The notes: a model not told the origin generated them from the sequence alone. A stretch of 64,000 bases of DNA from Oscarella lobularis (GCF_947507565.1 NC_089178.1:2976001-3040000); one strand, 5' to 3'; numbered from the stretch's first letter, positions 46,711 to 57,536 are shown. Program-made: numbers and translations.

Positions 46711-47961
46711 TCACGTTGACCTAACGTTTACGTATCTGCTGGCATCTGATTCAGAATGAGATGTCCACATGCTTCTGCCGCTCATTGGCACGTACCCATC
46801 TTCATCTGTGTCGCTGGCAGTGCTTCTGTGACGAACATCAACATCATTTATTTGTCGTTGTTCGACTGGCTTCAGGTAGCCATCCGCCGTCAACTGATCA
46901 CTTCCAGATGGAGATATATCATCGTAGACTGGCGGCTTTTCAACGGTCGGACGAGATGCTGGCACCCGCCTTTTTGGGCCAGCCTTTGTTATTCTCGGTC
47001 TCGCTCGAGGCTTCGGCGCCACTTTCGGTTTTCTGTCGCTAAGCAAGTCTGGCAAGGATGCGCTTTTCCGTTTCTGTGCATAGGTAAGAGGCGTATTGTA
47101 CATCTGAGGTCTTTCGTCTCCTCTCGCAGCCCCGTTTCGTTGAATGGGAGCCGGAGAAGTTGAAGAAGCGACGACTGGAACGTAGTCGTAGTCATAGTCC
47201 GAGCCATCATTGGAAACTCGTCGTTTCGTATCATCATCATCAGTTGCCGCCTCCTTGCCACAGCCGTTGGCAACAGGTATCGAAACGAGGACGGGTTTAG
47301 GTGATTCCAGTGAATCAGAAGAGATGGTTGCTTTGGCTGAGTGACGACCTCTGGTCAGCAGCAGAAAGATGATTACGGTCACAGCAATACCTGTTGCACA
47401 GGCGAAAATGGCGAGAGGAATAATCAAATGAAGATGCCGGCTATCGCTTTTCTCTTCGCAACTTGTCGGATGTGAACCGGTGGTTAAACTGGGACTTTCC
47501 GTCTCATTTTCTGAGTCGATGTCAAAGGACTCATAGATCAATTCAATGCTTCTTAGTAGTGGTTCGCCTACGAAATCACCGTCAAACGTCAGAATAACAG
47601 GAATCGACAATCTGCTGCGGTTAGACGAATAAAGGCCGTCGAAGCCGTCGATCCAATTGGAATGATGTAATCGTTCGACGGAAGCAGAAGACTGGATTCT
47701 GAGGGAAACGATTGCTCCGCCCCCGGGAGACGATCTCACGCCTGTGCCGTTCTCGTAGAGAACAATGTCGAGGGCAAACCGGGTTCGATTGGCCTCCCCG
47801 CTGACGTTTTCGGCGACGATTCGACAGGCCGCGAACGCGCCGATGGAGTGATTGGCTTGTATGTGTATGGAGACGCGTTCGCGACCGCACGCACTTACGG
47901 TAAGGGCCGCACCAGCGAGAAGGGTGACCCACGCGGCAAAGACGCCCACAAAGCTCGTCAT
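46711..47961 (-). CDS. Receptor-like type I membrane protein with YxxM and YxNx motifs
   Basis: Intronless, 416 residues. Signal peptide at 1-24 (VGVFAAWVTLLAGAALTVSA), then an ectodomain of about 155 residues with several N-x-S/T sites and few cysteines, with no family recognised. A membrane helix (LIIPLAIFACATGIAVTVIIFLLL) is followed by a long basic and proline-rich cytoplasmic tail. The tail has tyrosines in docking contexts: YDYDYVPVV, PPVYDDI, DGYLKPV, EDGYVPM (a PI3-kinase p85-type YxxM) and SRYVNV (a GRB2-type YxNx). SLPDLLSD and AQKRKSASLP resemble serine-kinase sites. This layout suggests a phosphotyrosine signalling receptor or adaptor without its own kinase. Start 47961; stop 46711. 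Motif matches are short and could be fortuitous singly, but five in 180 residues is notable. Confidence 0.75.
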   Translation of the reverse strand: MTSFVGVFAAWVTLLAGAALTVSACGRERVSIHIQANHSIGAFAACRIVAENVSGEANRTRFALDIVLYENGTGVRSSPGGGAIVSLRIQSSASVERLHHSNWIDGFDGLYSSNRSRLSIPVILTFDGDFVGEPLLRSIELIYESFDIDSENETESPSLTTGSHPTSCEEKSDSRHLHLIIPLAIFACATGIAVTVIIFLLLTRGRHSAKATISSDSLESPKPVLVSIPVANGCGKEAATDDDDTKRRVSNDGSDYDYDYVPVVASSTSPAPIQRNGAARGDERPQMYNTPLTYAQKRKSASLPDLLSDRKPKVAPKPRARPRITKAGPKRRVPASRPTVEKPPVYDDISPSGSDQLTADGYLKPVEQRQINDVDVRHRSTASDTDEDGYVPMSGRSMWTSHSESDASRYVNVRST

Positions 47962-48278
47962 CGTCGCTTTATTTTTAGATTGGCGTATTCGGCTGGGTTC
48001 GTCGCTCCTTTTTGTCGACTAAATTGCTCTGTTCGAGTACAGGAAGTGCAAATGACGACAGAGCGAAAGGTGAGAACTTATAACGGTAAGGACGATTAAT
48101 TATTAATGCGCTCGTACGCCAGAAATAAATTGACCTCGCTGTCTAAATAGATAATCGGCGGTTGACTGTAGTGGTTTAGGGCGTTTTCAGGGAAGGGGGA
48201 AGGAAGCAGAATCTGCCAAACAAAAAAACCACTTCCGGGTTTGATCGAACTGCGATATCAACTACCCCTGTCTACAAA
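47962..48278. other. Divergent intergenic region, receptor-like gene and CDC73
   Basis: 317 bp between start codons of the receptor-like gene (-) and CDC73 (+); no coding sequence or specific element recognised. Confidence 0.4.
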
Positions 48279-50907
48279 ATGGCGGACGCTCTCTCTTTGC
48301 TTCGCCAGTACAACATGCAGAAAAAACCGATCGTCGACAGCGACGATCAGATCGTGTTTGATCAGTTTGCCTTTCCGAAAGTGGCGAAGACGAACTACTT
48401 GATCTACAAGTGAGTTCTCGCTTCGAATCCCGCTGCACGATCGCTATCTTCGCTTTTAGAACGGGCAAAGACGGACTCGCCAAGGACTACTACACGCTCG
48501 AATCGCTTCTCTTTCTTCTCAAAAACGTCGCTCTCTCCTATCCGCTCTACGTGCAAAGAGCCGTCGTAAGTTTGTAAATGCACACCTTGATAAGACGGAA
48601 ATTGCACGTGCCTTATAGTTAATTAATTTAAAAGTTTGCTAGCACTACTATTATCTTGGATTTAGGCACAAAAAATTCCTGTTGTTCGACTTCCTGATAG
48701 AAGGGTAGGATTTGCGTAGAAAGTCAGATTTTTTTTCAGGAGTTCCTTTCATTAGGGTGTGTTGTCATATCTAAATGGAGAAGTTGGTAGGGACGAGTTT
48801 CTCGTTATTTGTATATGCGAGGATCAATTAAAATGTAGATAGCTCACCGAGCGTCGATAAGAGCGCTCCGTTGGAACTCGGTGTCCAGCGATCGGCTTCC
48901 GTGGGTAAAGCTGTCAAGAGGCCACCTGAGACCGAAGAAGATTCAACAGCAAAAAAACAACGATTGGAGGAAAGCGATTAGAAACAACAAGCGTTCTCTG
49001 AGACGTTATATCGTCTATAGGAACAAGAGGCTAAGATGAAATTGGATAGGGAGAGGCTAGCTGCCAAATTGGATGCTCCCAAGCAGAACGAATTGCTCAC
49101 TGACAAACTGAGGTGACGAAGGAGTTCACAAAGGAATTCTCTAATGCGGTTTTAGATCGCTGAGCGAAGCTTTGCCCGTCGAGAAAATCGCTGCAATAAA
49201 AGCGATGCGTCTGGCGAAGAAGAGAGCGACTGTCAAGGCGGCAGACAATGAAATGGTTACGACAGACATCTCCAAACCGGTGAGACGTTCCAAGAGAGAC
49301 GATCGACTCTGTTTTCATTTCATAGCTGAATAGGAAGAGAGGACCTTTCTGACTGCCGACACCGCGGTGACGCACGATATTCTGAGTCGGGAAAGACTTC
49401 GTCACACGAGAAAATCCGTTCTACACAGCACCGGAAAGGCAAGAAGAAGAAATTCGAGCTCTTGGGTATTCCCTTATCGTGATATGGATCTCCTTTCGTA
49501 GAATTTTAGCAACGTTTTGGCTGTGCTGTCGTCTGTTTATGCGCGAGAGGACGGAGCAAAGAAACGCGGATCTTCCGCTCATAACGTACATTGGATTTCA
49601 TTTCTCTCTTATTGCGTTCTGACTTCTTATGTTAGGAATCCGGTCGAGAATCGAAATCCGCTCCTGTAGCATACAACCGATATGATCAGGAACGATTTGG
49701 AACGAGGGAAGGTCAGTCAATACAATTCCTTTTTTTATGGCTCAGTGACGTAATTATTCCACAGAAACGGCCGAAGGTTTCACTATTGACACAATGGGCA
49801 CGTATCACGGACTCTCACTCAAATCAGTGACAGTAAGTCGGAAGACTTTTTAAGACATTCTTGCCTTGAATTTTTTCTCCTAGGAAAAGGCAGCAAAAGT
49901 GCAGCAAAAGTCGTCGTCGGCGGCGGCGGCGGCGGCGGTGGCGGCACGCGCTCCCGCATCGGGGCATGAAAAACCACCGCCGTCACAAGGTGAATGCGTT
50001 CCATGGCTGTTTTTTTTATCTTTACGTTTTCTTTAGCTCGTTCCAGAAGCGTCCCACACGCCAAGTCCCCGACTTTGCCCAAGAAAGAATCGCGAACGCC
50101 CATCGTGATCATTCCAGCCGCCGTGACGTCGCTACTCACCATGTACAACGTTCGAGACTTCCTCCAGGATTATAGGTGCCTTTGGCTTTGCGCGCGCGGA
50201 GACCTTATACGCACTGACGAAACGTTTTAGATTTGTTTCCGTCGAGGAAAAGAAACACGCCGGAGCAAAACGAGAAGTAGATGTTATGATACAGAGAAAG
50301 AAAGCAAACGGCAGCACAGTTTTGTATCGAGTTGTTGATAATCCAATGAAATTATCGTCATCAGAATGGTGAGAAATTCACCCCCAGTCATATCCAGTTT
50401 TAGTTACTAGTCTACATTGCGCAGGGAGCGGGTTGTAGCTGTTTTTGTTCACGGTCCCGCTTGGCAGTTCAAGGGTTGGCCTTGGCTAACTGCCGACGGA
50501 TCTCCCGTAGATATCTTTGCTAAAGGTAGTCTTATTAATAGGCATTATTTTTTCAAGCGCAATCGTATCTGTAGTTCAAGCGTTTCATTTGAAATTTGAG
50601 GGATTTAAAACCGATCTTAATGTTCAGAAATGGAATGTGCAGCTAATAGAGGTAGGTCAATTTACTCGTCCGGTTTTCTTTCTTTTTAACTTGTGAAAAA
50701 CTTGTAGATCTCAAGGACGAAACGGCATCTCGACTACGCGGCGGTGCTTCAGTTCTGGCAGATAACCGAGAGGTAAGACCGCGTTCCTGGCATGATTTAG
50801 GGGTGGGTGAACTAAAAGGGCACTGTTGTATTTCAACAACACCCTCGCACGCGCTCGTTTTTTTATTCAGATTCATTGCGAAAAGTTTTCCCCAACTTCA
50901 CTACTGA
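48279..50907 (+). CDS. CDC73: CDC73 (parafibromin), PAF1 complex
   Basis: About 14 exons encode the nuclear PAF1-complex subunit that couples RNA polymerase II elongation to chromatin marks. The N-terminus [19 protein letters not shown], then KTNYLIYK and [15 protein letters not shown], is near-identical in pattern to vertebrate parafibromin. Central parts include [46 protein letters not shown] and [16 protein letters not shown]. The Ras-like C-terminal domain has [20 protein letters not shown] and SPVDIFAK and ends LHY. The intron after 49438 has a GC donor (GCAAGA). An alanine run near 49920 sits in the linker. One junction is abnormal: the exon ending KKQRLEESD meets an in-frame TAG (48979-48981) with no GT donor before the next exon at 49021. 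The downstream exons are well conserved, so the gene is presumably functional. Confidence 0.93.
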
Positions 50908-51291
50908 AGCTGAAATTTTTGGGGGGGTGGACAGCAGTTTGATCTATGATCTGCTCTACGTTTTATTAAGAAAACTAGATGTGATCGATTACAGACACCT
51001 AAGATTGTTCATATATCTCTTATACAAGTAGATACGTTGCTCCGTATTGTCGCTGAGACACGAGATTCAATTGTTCAACAATCACAGCCGTGTGTATGTC
51101 CTCAAGACGGAACGATCTCGCCTGACCGTTTAGCAACCCGCCTTCATCGCATATCTAAAACTCTACATTCTGGCATCTCTTCCAAACGAAAACGCGGGAG
51201 CTCGTTTTTTGCTAAGATGCATATAAGGATCATAGTCTCCCGGACCAGGTTTGTCTAAAAATGAATTCCAGCACATTCATTGACTAAATTT
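50908..51291. other. Convergent intergenic region, CDC73 and SHIPPO gene
   Basis: About 380 bp between two stop codons; contains a G-run near 50921 and no gene. Confidence 0.4.
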
Positions 51292-52191
51292 TTATTTGGT
51301 CCAACCTCTAGTAAGCGTTGTCATTGTCCACAAATGCCGACTGGCTGGTATAGTCCCGCCACAGAAAGTCCACGCCGCTGGTCGCCGTGCAGCGTATTCT
51401 TGCGAGCATTCCCTGCGGTACGTATTGGGCGAGGGTTCCTTCTCAGAACCTGCAACGATGACGCGGTTGATTGACTCGTTTCTTTTAGTATTCAAGACCA
51501 ACCTGGTTTTACGATTGAAAACGGCCGTCTTTTTTGAATTGAAAAGGCCGGATGTTGAGTACCGACGATGACGTAATGACCCAAAACTTCCGGCATGTTG
51601 TAGCTGTTCGGTCCGGGCCACTAAACGCGAGTCCAATGCTCGAGAGAGAGAAAAAAACCACGTCGAAGGTGAGCATTCGTACCGCGCTCTCGTAGTCGCA
51701 TTTTCGCGTCCAAACGTCGTCGTTTGCAAAGTATTCGGTCGACCACGCCCTCCTTCCGCCACCCTCTAACGCGAGAAATTCTTCAAACGACTGTTGATTC
51801 TCTCCCCGCGCACCTTTGCTCGCTGGCTTCTTTCCCATCGTATAAGCGGGCGTAGATCGTTTCATCGGCGCCTTGTCGGCGGGCGGCGAATACGTACAAG
51901 GCGTCGGTCCCGACAAATCAAAACGAATGGGTGGGCGTGACTCGATGCACTCGTCCAAGCCTGCATATGTTCGTCGTTCTTTTCGTCGCGCGCAACTCTA
52001 TACGATTGTTCTATACCCATAATTTTTGTATGTTTTCGCTCCTCGTAGTAGTGATTCGACGGTCGACGCCGCGGCGGCGGCCAGCTTCGCCCGTTGCGCG
52101 CTAGTCTCGACTGAAACCCTAGTCCGCTCGATTTCTGACGACTCAGCGACGATATTTCGTCGTTTTGCAAGCGAGATATCGAAATTTCCAT
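51292..52191 (-). CDS. SHIPPO-repeat (ODF3/CIMAP-like) ciliary protein
   Basis: Start MEISISRLQNDE at 52191, stop at 51292. Exon 1 ends after KHTKIM (donor GTATAG near 52019) and joins GLDECIESRPPIRF in the next exon. The protein contains degenerate Pro-Gly-Pro-x-x-Tyr repeats typical of SHIPPO proteins: GPTPCTYSPP, PAYTMG, WPGPNSYNMP, PAFSIQKR, PSPNTYRRE and AWTFCGG. Known: such proteins coat or line ciliary and sperm-tail microtubules. Small size (about 200 residues) fits the ODF3/CIMAP group. A role in flagella of choanocytes or sperm is inferred. The gene lies 69 bp upstream (on the minus strand, downstream in gene order) of the UCK stop at 52261. The exact middle splice borders (about 51665-51620) are moderately sure. 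Confidence 0.7.
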
Positions 52192-52260
52192 AGTGCAGTG
52201 GAACCGCGGTAAACAAAAAGCCGTAACTAAAGAGAAGTCGGACGCACGTGACGTCATTAA

Positions 52261-53335
52261 CTAATGCGGGCGTGTCGGCTCGCCCGGATCTGATGTAGAT
52301 GGGGTTCGGCTTCGCGCCACCGATATCGATACGCGCCGTTTTCGTTCGCCCGTTTGAACAATGTCCCGAATGTGATCAGCTATTAGATCAATTGCAACTA
52401 ATAAGAGAGAGAGAAACGTTTAGAGAGGAAAGAAGGTGGGGGACTGAACTGTATACTGGTGTTGTCTCTTCCTCTGGGAATAATGACGTCAGCGTGCTTT
52501 TTTGTCTGAAAAATCTTTAGAGGTCAAAAGGCAACGCGTAAACGCCTCTTACGTACAGGTAAGGTAAAGTCTTCGAAGGCTGGCTTTACCAACTCGATAT
52601 ATTGATCCAATACCTGTTCTAGATTTCGGCCACGTGTCTGAACGTCTCTCAGAACTAAGGGTCGGAATCGTTAAAAAGAAACGTGGACGAAGATGAAGAG
52701 GTTCCTACCTCTTCGAGCTAGTCTCGTGTCACTGTCCACATCGACAAACAGCTTCATGTCTAACATGTTGCGAACTTCGGACGAGTAAAGAACAAGAATG
52801 CCTTCGAATAGAACAACGCGAACGTCAAAGATCGTCTGCAAATTAGTCGTTCTGCAACAAGAAAATTCGTCATCAATATTTTTCACAACGAAAATCAATA
52901 GTACTTTGCATTGGCTGTGTCATCATAGATTGGCACTTGAACTCGCTGCTGCCCGGCTGATATCGTCTGCAACGTCTTTATCATTAATTCTTCGTCGAAG
53001 GTATCTGCAAAGTGTGTTCGGAGATCAGTGAGCTGCGGAACCGGAAGTCTGACCTGGATGATCGAAGTTGTAATTTCCCTCAGATGCCTGCTGCGTTTCC
53101 TCCGCATTCAGCTCCTTGTAGAACGAATCCTGATGCAGAATGCACACGTTTCGCGCCTCGACGCCCTTCTTCTCGAGCAGGCGGATTATCTCGTCGCAAA
53201 CGGATTTCTGATCGTCTCGCGTCAATTCTTCGCAACCCGTGTATTTTCGATTACCCGTCCGGAACCCGTTCCTCCCGTGACGCCAATGAGAAACGGTTCC
53301 TGTGACTGTCGTAGCGATCTTCCCTTGTCGGCCAT
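52261..53335 (-). CDS. UCK2: Uridine-cytidine kinase (UCK)
   Basis: Pyrimidine salvage enzyme that phosphorylates uridine and cytidine. From ATG at 53335: basic N-terminus, then [14 protein letters not shown], with the Walker A Lys-Ser on the next exon ([15 protein letters not shown]). Next: [42 protein letters not shown], then [36 protein letters not shown] and [20 protein letters not shown]. The protein continues FVKP-like [22 protein letters not shown] and a basic tail ending PTRPH. This is the UCK1/2 pattern, not the longer UCKL1 type with a UPRT domain. At the Walker A exon junction the only nearby GT donor would leave an extra Arg before Lys-Ser. The start codon is 33 bp from that of ERAL1. 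Confidence 0.9.
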
Positions 53336-53368
53336 GTGTGATACGGGCGTCGAGCTAGTCGAATCAGG
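53336..53368. promoter_or_regulatory. 33-bp divergent start-to-start spacer
   Basis: Only 33 bp lie between the start codons of UCK (-) and ERAL1 (+). The 5' UTRs or promoters must overlap the other gene's first exon or be extremely short. Confidence 0.65.
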
Positions 53369-54988
53369 ATGTCTGCTTCCTTTCGTCTCTTTCTTTTTCC
53401 TTTGTCTCGAAGGTAAGCCTCTTTTCTGTCTTTTTAACACACTTGGAATATTTTTCTAGAGTTTGTCGACGGGGATTCCGCGCTGGATCGAAATGGAGAT
53501 CTTCCGCGGCCCTTTGCGACCAACTCGACTGGTCCGGTAAGGAAATTTTGCGCTGCTCTCTTTGCAAAAATCCTGCGGTTTTGTATGCTAGCGTTTATGT
53601 TCGGTGACGATTTGCAAAAACCCGTTCAGCAGCCGAATTCCCCGAAATTGCTCAAAGTAGCAATAGTGGGGCTTCCCAACACCGGAAAATCAACTCTCGT
53701 CAATAGCCTCTCGGGACAAAAAGTATTATCGCCGATTGGTAAAAATATTTTAAAATTGTTACTCATTCAATTTAGGTAGCTATTGTGTCTGACAAGTGCC
53801 AGACAACGAGAGAGTCCGCAATTACAATTTTAACAGAAGAAAGCAACCAGATTGTATAGAAAATTTAGCATATGTATATCCTCAACTGAACGCCACAGAC
53901 TGCTTTCTTGTTTAGGTTCTTATTGATACTCCCGGTGTGGTTCCATTCCACTATGGCAGAAAACTCAAGATGCCACATTCTCTTATGACCGGTGCTAAAG
54001 ATTCTTTGCTAGACGTTGATTTGGGTATTCTACTCTTAATGATACACTCGTTTCACAATCCTTTTCTGTAGCTCTAGTTTTGGTTGACGCCAGCAATAAG
54101 CGGCATCAGATAGACCTTGGTAAAGACGTAATGGGACTTCTTAAAGAGAACAGTCATCTACCCTCTGTTCTTGTCCTTAATAAGGTTTGCCTCTGCACTT
54201 GGAGGTCCTCCTCTCTTTATTAATGGGGTGTCTAGGTTGACGTTGTTAGGCAGAAAAGTCGTCTGTTACTTTCAATCGAGGCTCTGACGCGTGGTGCTTT
54301 AGCTCCAAAGCTCTTAGCAACTGAAACAGGCATCAAATTTGCCAAAGAAAGAGAAACAGGGTTGCAGTCTGGGAGTCAGGAAGAGGAAACAGGCTGGCCT
54401 CGTTTTAGCGAAGTCATGATGGTGTCGGCTACAACAGGAGAGGGTGTAAATACGCTAAAGGTATTTATGACACTTAATGTGTTTTAATAATTACAGAGGC
54501 TTGATTTTTTCAGGAGTTTTTGTTTGACTTGGCGTATCCTTCCGATTGGCTGTATCCTGGAGGTAGAAAGACGATATCTTCTCCAAGTAAGATTGTTGCA
54601 GACGTGATACGGGAGAAGTTGCTTGTGCACCTGTACCACGAGTTGCCATACGTTGTGAAACAGGTGCTGTGATTAATTGATTTCGATTTCATTCATTCAT
54701 TTATTCATTTCTCATGTTGTTACAGGAAACGATGTGGTTGTCGCGACAAGAGGGCGTTCTTCACATACATCAGGCTCTCAATTGCAACAAGGAGAGTCAA
54801 AAGGTAATTTGCTTGACCCTGTTTTGATTAGCGTAGACACCCGACCGTTTCAGTCGATAATCATCGGGCCAAGAGGACGTACAATACAAAATATCACTGC
54901 TGAAGCGCAGGTTGATTTAGAACTGGCGTTACAGTGTCCTGTAGAACTTAAACTCTTTGTGCGCGTTGATAAAAACTTGAAGCGATGA
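53369..54988 (+). CDS. ERAL1: ERAL1, mitochondrial Era-like GTPase
   Basis: Start MSASFRLFLFPLSRRVCRRGFR is an amphipathic, arginine-rich mitochondrial presequence. The Era GTPase domain follows: G1 VAIVGLPNTGKSTLVNSLSG, switch VSDKCQTTRESAIT, G3 LIDTPGVV, G4 LVLNKVD (split by an intron), and the SATTGEG G5 region after a variable insert. The RNA-binding KH domain is encoded by the last exons: ELPYVV, GVLHIHQALNCN, then SIIIGPRGRTIQNI to the end. Known: ERAL1 binds 12S rRNA and chaperones assembly of the small mitochondrial ribosomal subunit. About nine introns of 40-90 bp. The last exon starts at about 54854. A degenerate copy of the region from 54792 to about 54970 lies at 57537-57710, created by a local duplication. 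Confidence 0.92.
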
Positions 54989-55393
54989 AACAGTAGACAC
55001 TGAGTAACATCTGAGCTCTTCACACTCAGCGCCTGTACAGCTGTTGGGCCACGTTTTCCAAAGCTGCTAATATCTATCGAATTGAATTAACGCGCGTGAT
55101 TATATCTCGAATTGAGTTCGTGTTCGTTACTCGATCGCCTCCCTAGAATTATCGCTTGCGACTCTACGCTCCTGTGTGCTGTAGTCCGTAGCAACCTCCG
55201 CCGCAATCTAAGGTACATCTCTAGAAACTACTCTACCCGGGGCCCTCGCGGTATATTGCGTCACGCGGCATTCTGCGGGTTTTTTTGGCGTGCTCACGCG
55301 CGAAAAGCTAGGGGGCTGGCCACTCGATCGCGGAACTCTACGTACAGTACGTGTTGGTTTTATACTGCGACGTGCTTTCTAATTGTAGTCAAA
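54989..55393. other. ERAL1 3' region and gene X leader
   Basis: About 400 bp. An open frame upstream of the gene X ATG exists but looks like a chance extension (no homology, Arg/Cys-rich). Confidence 0.4.
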
Positions 55394-56104
55394 ATGGACG
55401 AACGAATTCGTGAACTAAAAAACTACCGAAAAGAGGACCATCCCTTGACAGCATTTGCCAATGGCGTAGAAGTGAAGCTGGCCCGTGAAAGAGGAAAAAG
55501 GCAATTTCAACGAAAAAAGCCAAATCTAGTCAACGATGAACTGCTTGAAGAGCAACTAAAGCCAGACGAAACGATGCACTTCAAAATAATATGGAAAATG
55601 TTGGAATCACTGCTATCGGGCGTAGAAGCTTTCCCAGAAAAAGTTCTCAAGCTTTTGATTGCGAAGTTGGCAAAAGCGGCCAACTGTTCTGTATACGAAA
55701 GTACGCGAAAACTCAAAGTTTGCCGGCACTATGACGATAAGTATTTGAATACAGAAAGTTCAGAACTTCCTCAAAAGGAAAGGAAAGACAAAGACGAACG
55801 CGACGACAGCAACGTGGAAGACTTGAAAAAGGAGGAGAAGGAGGAGGAAGAAGAAGAGAAGGGCTGCGTTAGTGAAGTATTTGTAATACACAGAGTTTTC
55901 TTTTTTCAACTTTTGCGCTTCAATCCTACAGCCGCAATCGCTGACGACAGCCTCAAGCGGTACGTTATTGAAATTCTCGGACTGCCAGGGTGATGTGGGT
56001 GACGTGTCAGCAAGCAAAGATGAGGTAAGTAAGATACAGCTACGGCCGTGAGTCCGGATGTGAAGCTTAATTATGATTAGGAAAATGAGATTGCTGAAGA
56101 CAGA

Positions 56105-56158
<54 letters not shown>

Positions 56159-57127
56159 TCGTCAGGAGGCTCAACTACCAGTTCCAACACAGATGACGTA
56201 TGTTTTCAACTGGGTTGTACACAAGAGGATAACGTTAATCAGCCTCCTCAAAATGAACCGCCGTCTGTTGTTGGCGACAGGGATTCCCTGCCAATAACTA
56301 TTGCCTCTATGGTATACAATTACTTAATGGCATATGATAGATAGTGTTACTGGTCTTTAGTCTGCTAGCACTGAAGACTTTTCTGAGGCAACCATGGGAG
56401 CTGCAGCAATTTCTCAAACGAGTTCAGGTGTGAGAAATAAACCAGTTAAGATACTAAATTTTTAGCTTGTTTTACGCAGATGATTGCTATAGAAATTCAT
56501 ACAAGAAAAGCGACCATCGTCAATTGGTTTTCCAACCTTCTGACATATGTCCGGAGAAACGTCATATGAATCAAGCAAAGGCAGAGAAGAATGAGCAGCA
56601 GGAACCTGCCACACGTAAGCGTCGTAGACTTTATGACGCGCTCACTACATTAGTTTGCTTCCGGGCCAGATCCAGACCCAACCAGCGCTGTGAGCTTGCA
56701 TACCAGCAATTTTTCACCGACTTCGCAGGCAAACGTTACTCAGCAACCGCGGTTTTTCTCCGTGCCACGTAAGGCATCTCTTCGTGATGGTTCTGATTCT
56801 GACTCAATGGCGGCGGCCATTCCCGGGCGGCGAGCTCAGGGAACAACCGGTATACGGCCGTTCATCAGCGAGTCCCTGGCTGAAGTGAAGGACTTGAAGG
56901 TCAAGTCTCAACGTGAAATCGCTCAAGATGACCGTAGTCTTAGCGAAAGCGAAATCGAATATGAAAAGAGTCTGGCAAACGAATCTGCCAAACTTATCCA
57001 GAAAATAATTTCCGAGGGAGACACTGCTGGCTCACGTTGTATTCCGGACTCGGACAGGCGTGAATTCTACTCAAAGACCAGCTCCAACTGCTTTTCAGGT
57101 AGGATGGGTCATCAATATTCGATTTGA
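55394..57127 (+). CDS. Gene X: unknown protein, duplicated locally
   Basis: Start MDERIRELKNYRKEDHPL at 55394 with a good context. The N-terminal 110 residues are helical-looking and may form a small interaction domain (FKIIWKMLESLLSG, LKLLIAKLAKAANCSVYE). A lysine/glutamate-rich stretch follows, then a long threonine run from an ACG repeat (56107-56158) and a low-complexity Ser/Thr/Gln-rich region over several exons (joins at GDVGDVSASKDE, then ENEIAEDRT; SASTEDFSEA; DDCYRNSYKK; HPDPTSAVSL). The last part (DLKVKSQREIAQDD; IEYEKSLANESAKLIQKI) could be a coiled coil. The 3' end is uncertain: stop at 57127, or a further splice at 57100 as in gene X'. No known domain recognised. It lies in unit 1 of a tandem duplication with gene X' at 57928. 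Confidence 0.5.
56107..56160 (+). repeat. ACG trinucleotide repeat in gene X
   Basis: About 17 ACG units, in frame as polythreonine. Likely length-variable (inference). Confidence 0.85.
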
Positions 57128-57394
57128 CCAACGCCTAATTAAAATACACTTTGGAGTGTATTGTACTGGATATTCTTTTGTGTTGCTGTTTGGTATGTTT
57201 CTAGTTTTGTGCTACTGTGCTGCTGCTGCTACAGGCAGTGTGACGCAGGTACTGCACTATGACATTTTTAGTGTATTTCATACCATTTTCTCATGGGTGT
57301 GTCTATTTGATGTGAAGTTTTTCAATAGAACTATTCTTAGTTGGCGATGGAAGTTGCGGCGCTCGTTTCACGCAAACGCAACAGAATACTGACT

Positions 57395-57535
57395 CACAGC
57401 TACAGTTAGAACCGAATAAGGAGAGGTAAGAACAAGTCCAGCACGTACGTATAAAGAATACACCATATACATGCTAAAAATTCAGTTCAATTCCATTAGT
57501 GTTGGATACATCAGTCGAAGATTCAATTAGTGTTG
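57395..57535 (-). pseudogene. Copy of the 3' end of the NEK gene
   Basis: Matches the DNA downstream of, and including, the last codons of the NEK6/7 gene (compare 59278-59428): shared stretches include acagctacagttagaaccga and cagttcaattccattagtg. Only the stop and about two codons of the kinase are included, so it has no coding capacity. Confidence 0.75.
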
Positions 57536-57536
57536 T

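Larger units (their letters stand above)
54792..57535. repeat. Tandem duplication unit 1
   Basis: Runs from the penultimate exon of ERAL1 through gene X to a copy of the 3' end of the NEK gene. It joins directly to unit 2. Matching ends: gagagtcaaaaggtaattt at both left ends, and attcaattagtgttg at both right ends. Confidence 0.8.

Noticed and set aside
55112-55393. Upstream extension of gene X
   Set aside because: In-frame but without homology, Arg/Cys-rich; the ATG at 55394 has a better context and starts a plausible protein.
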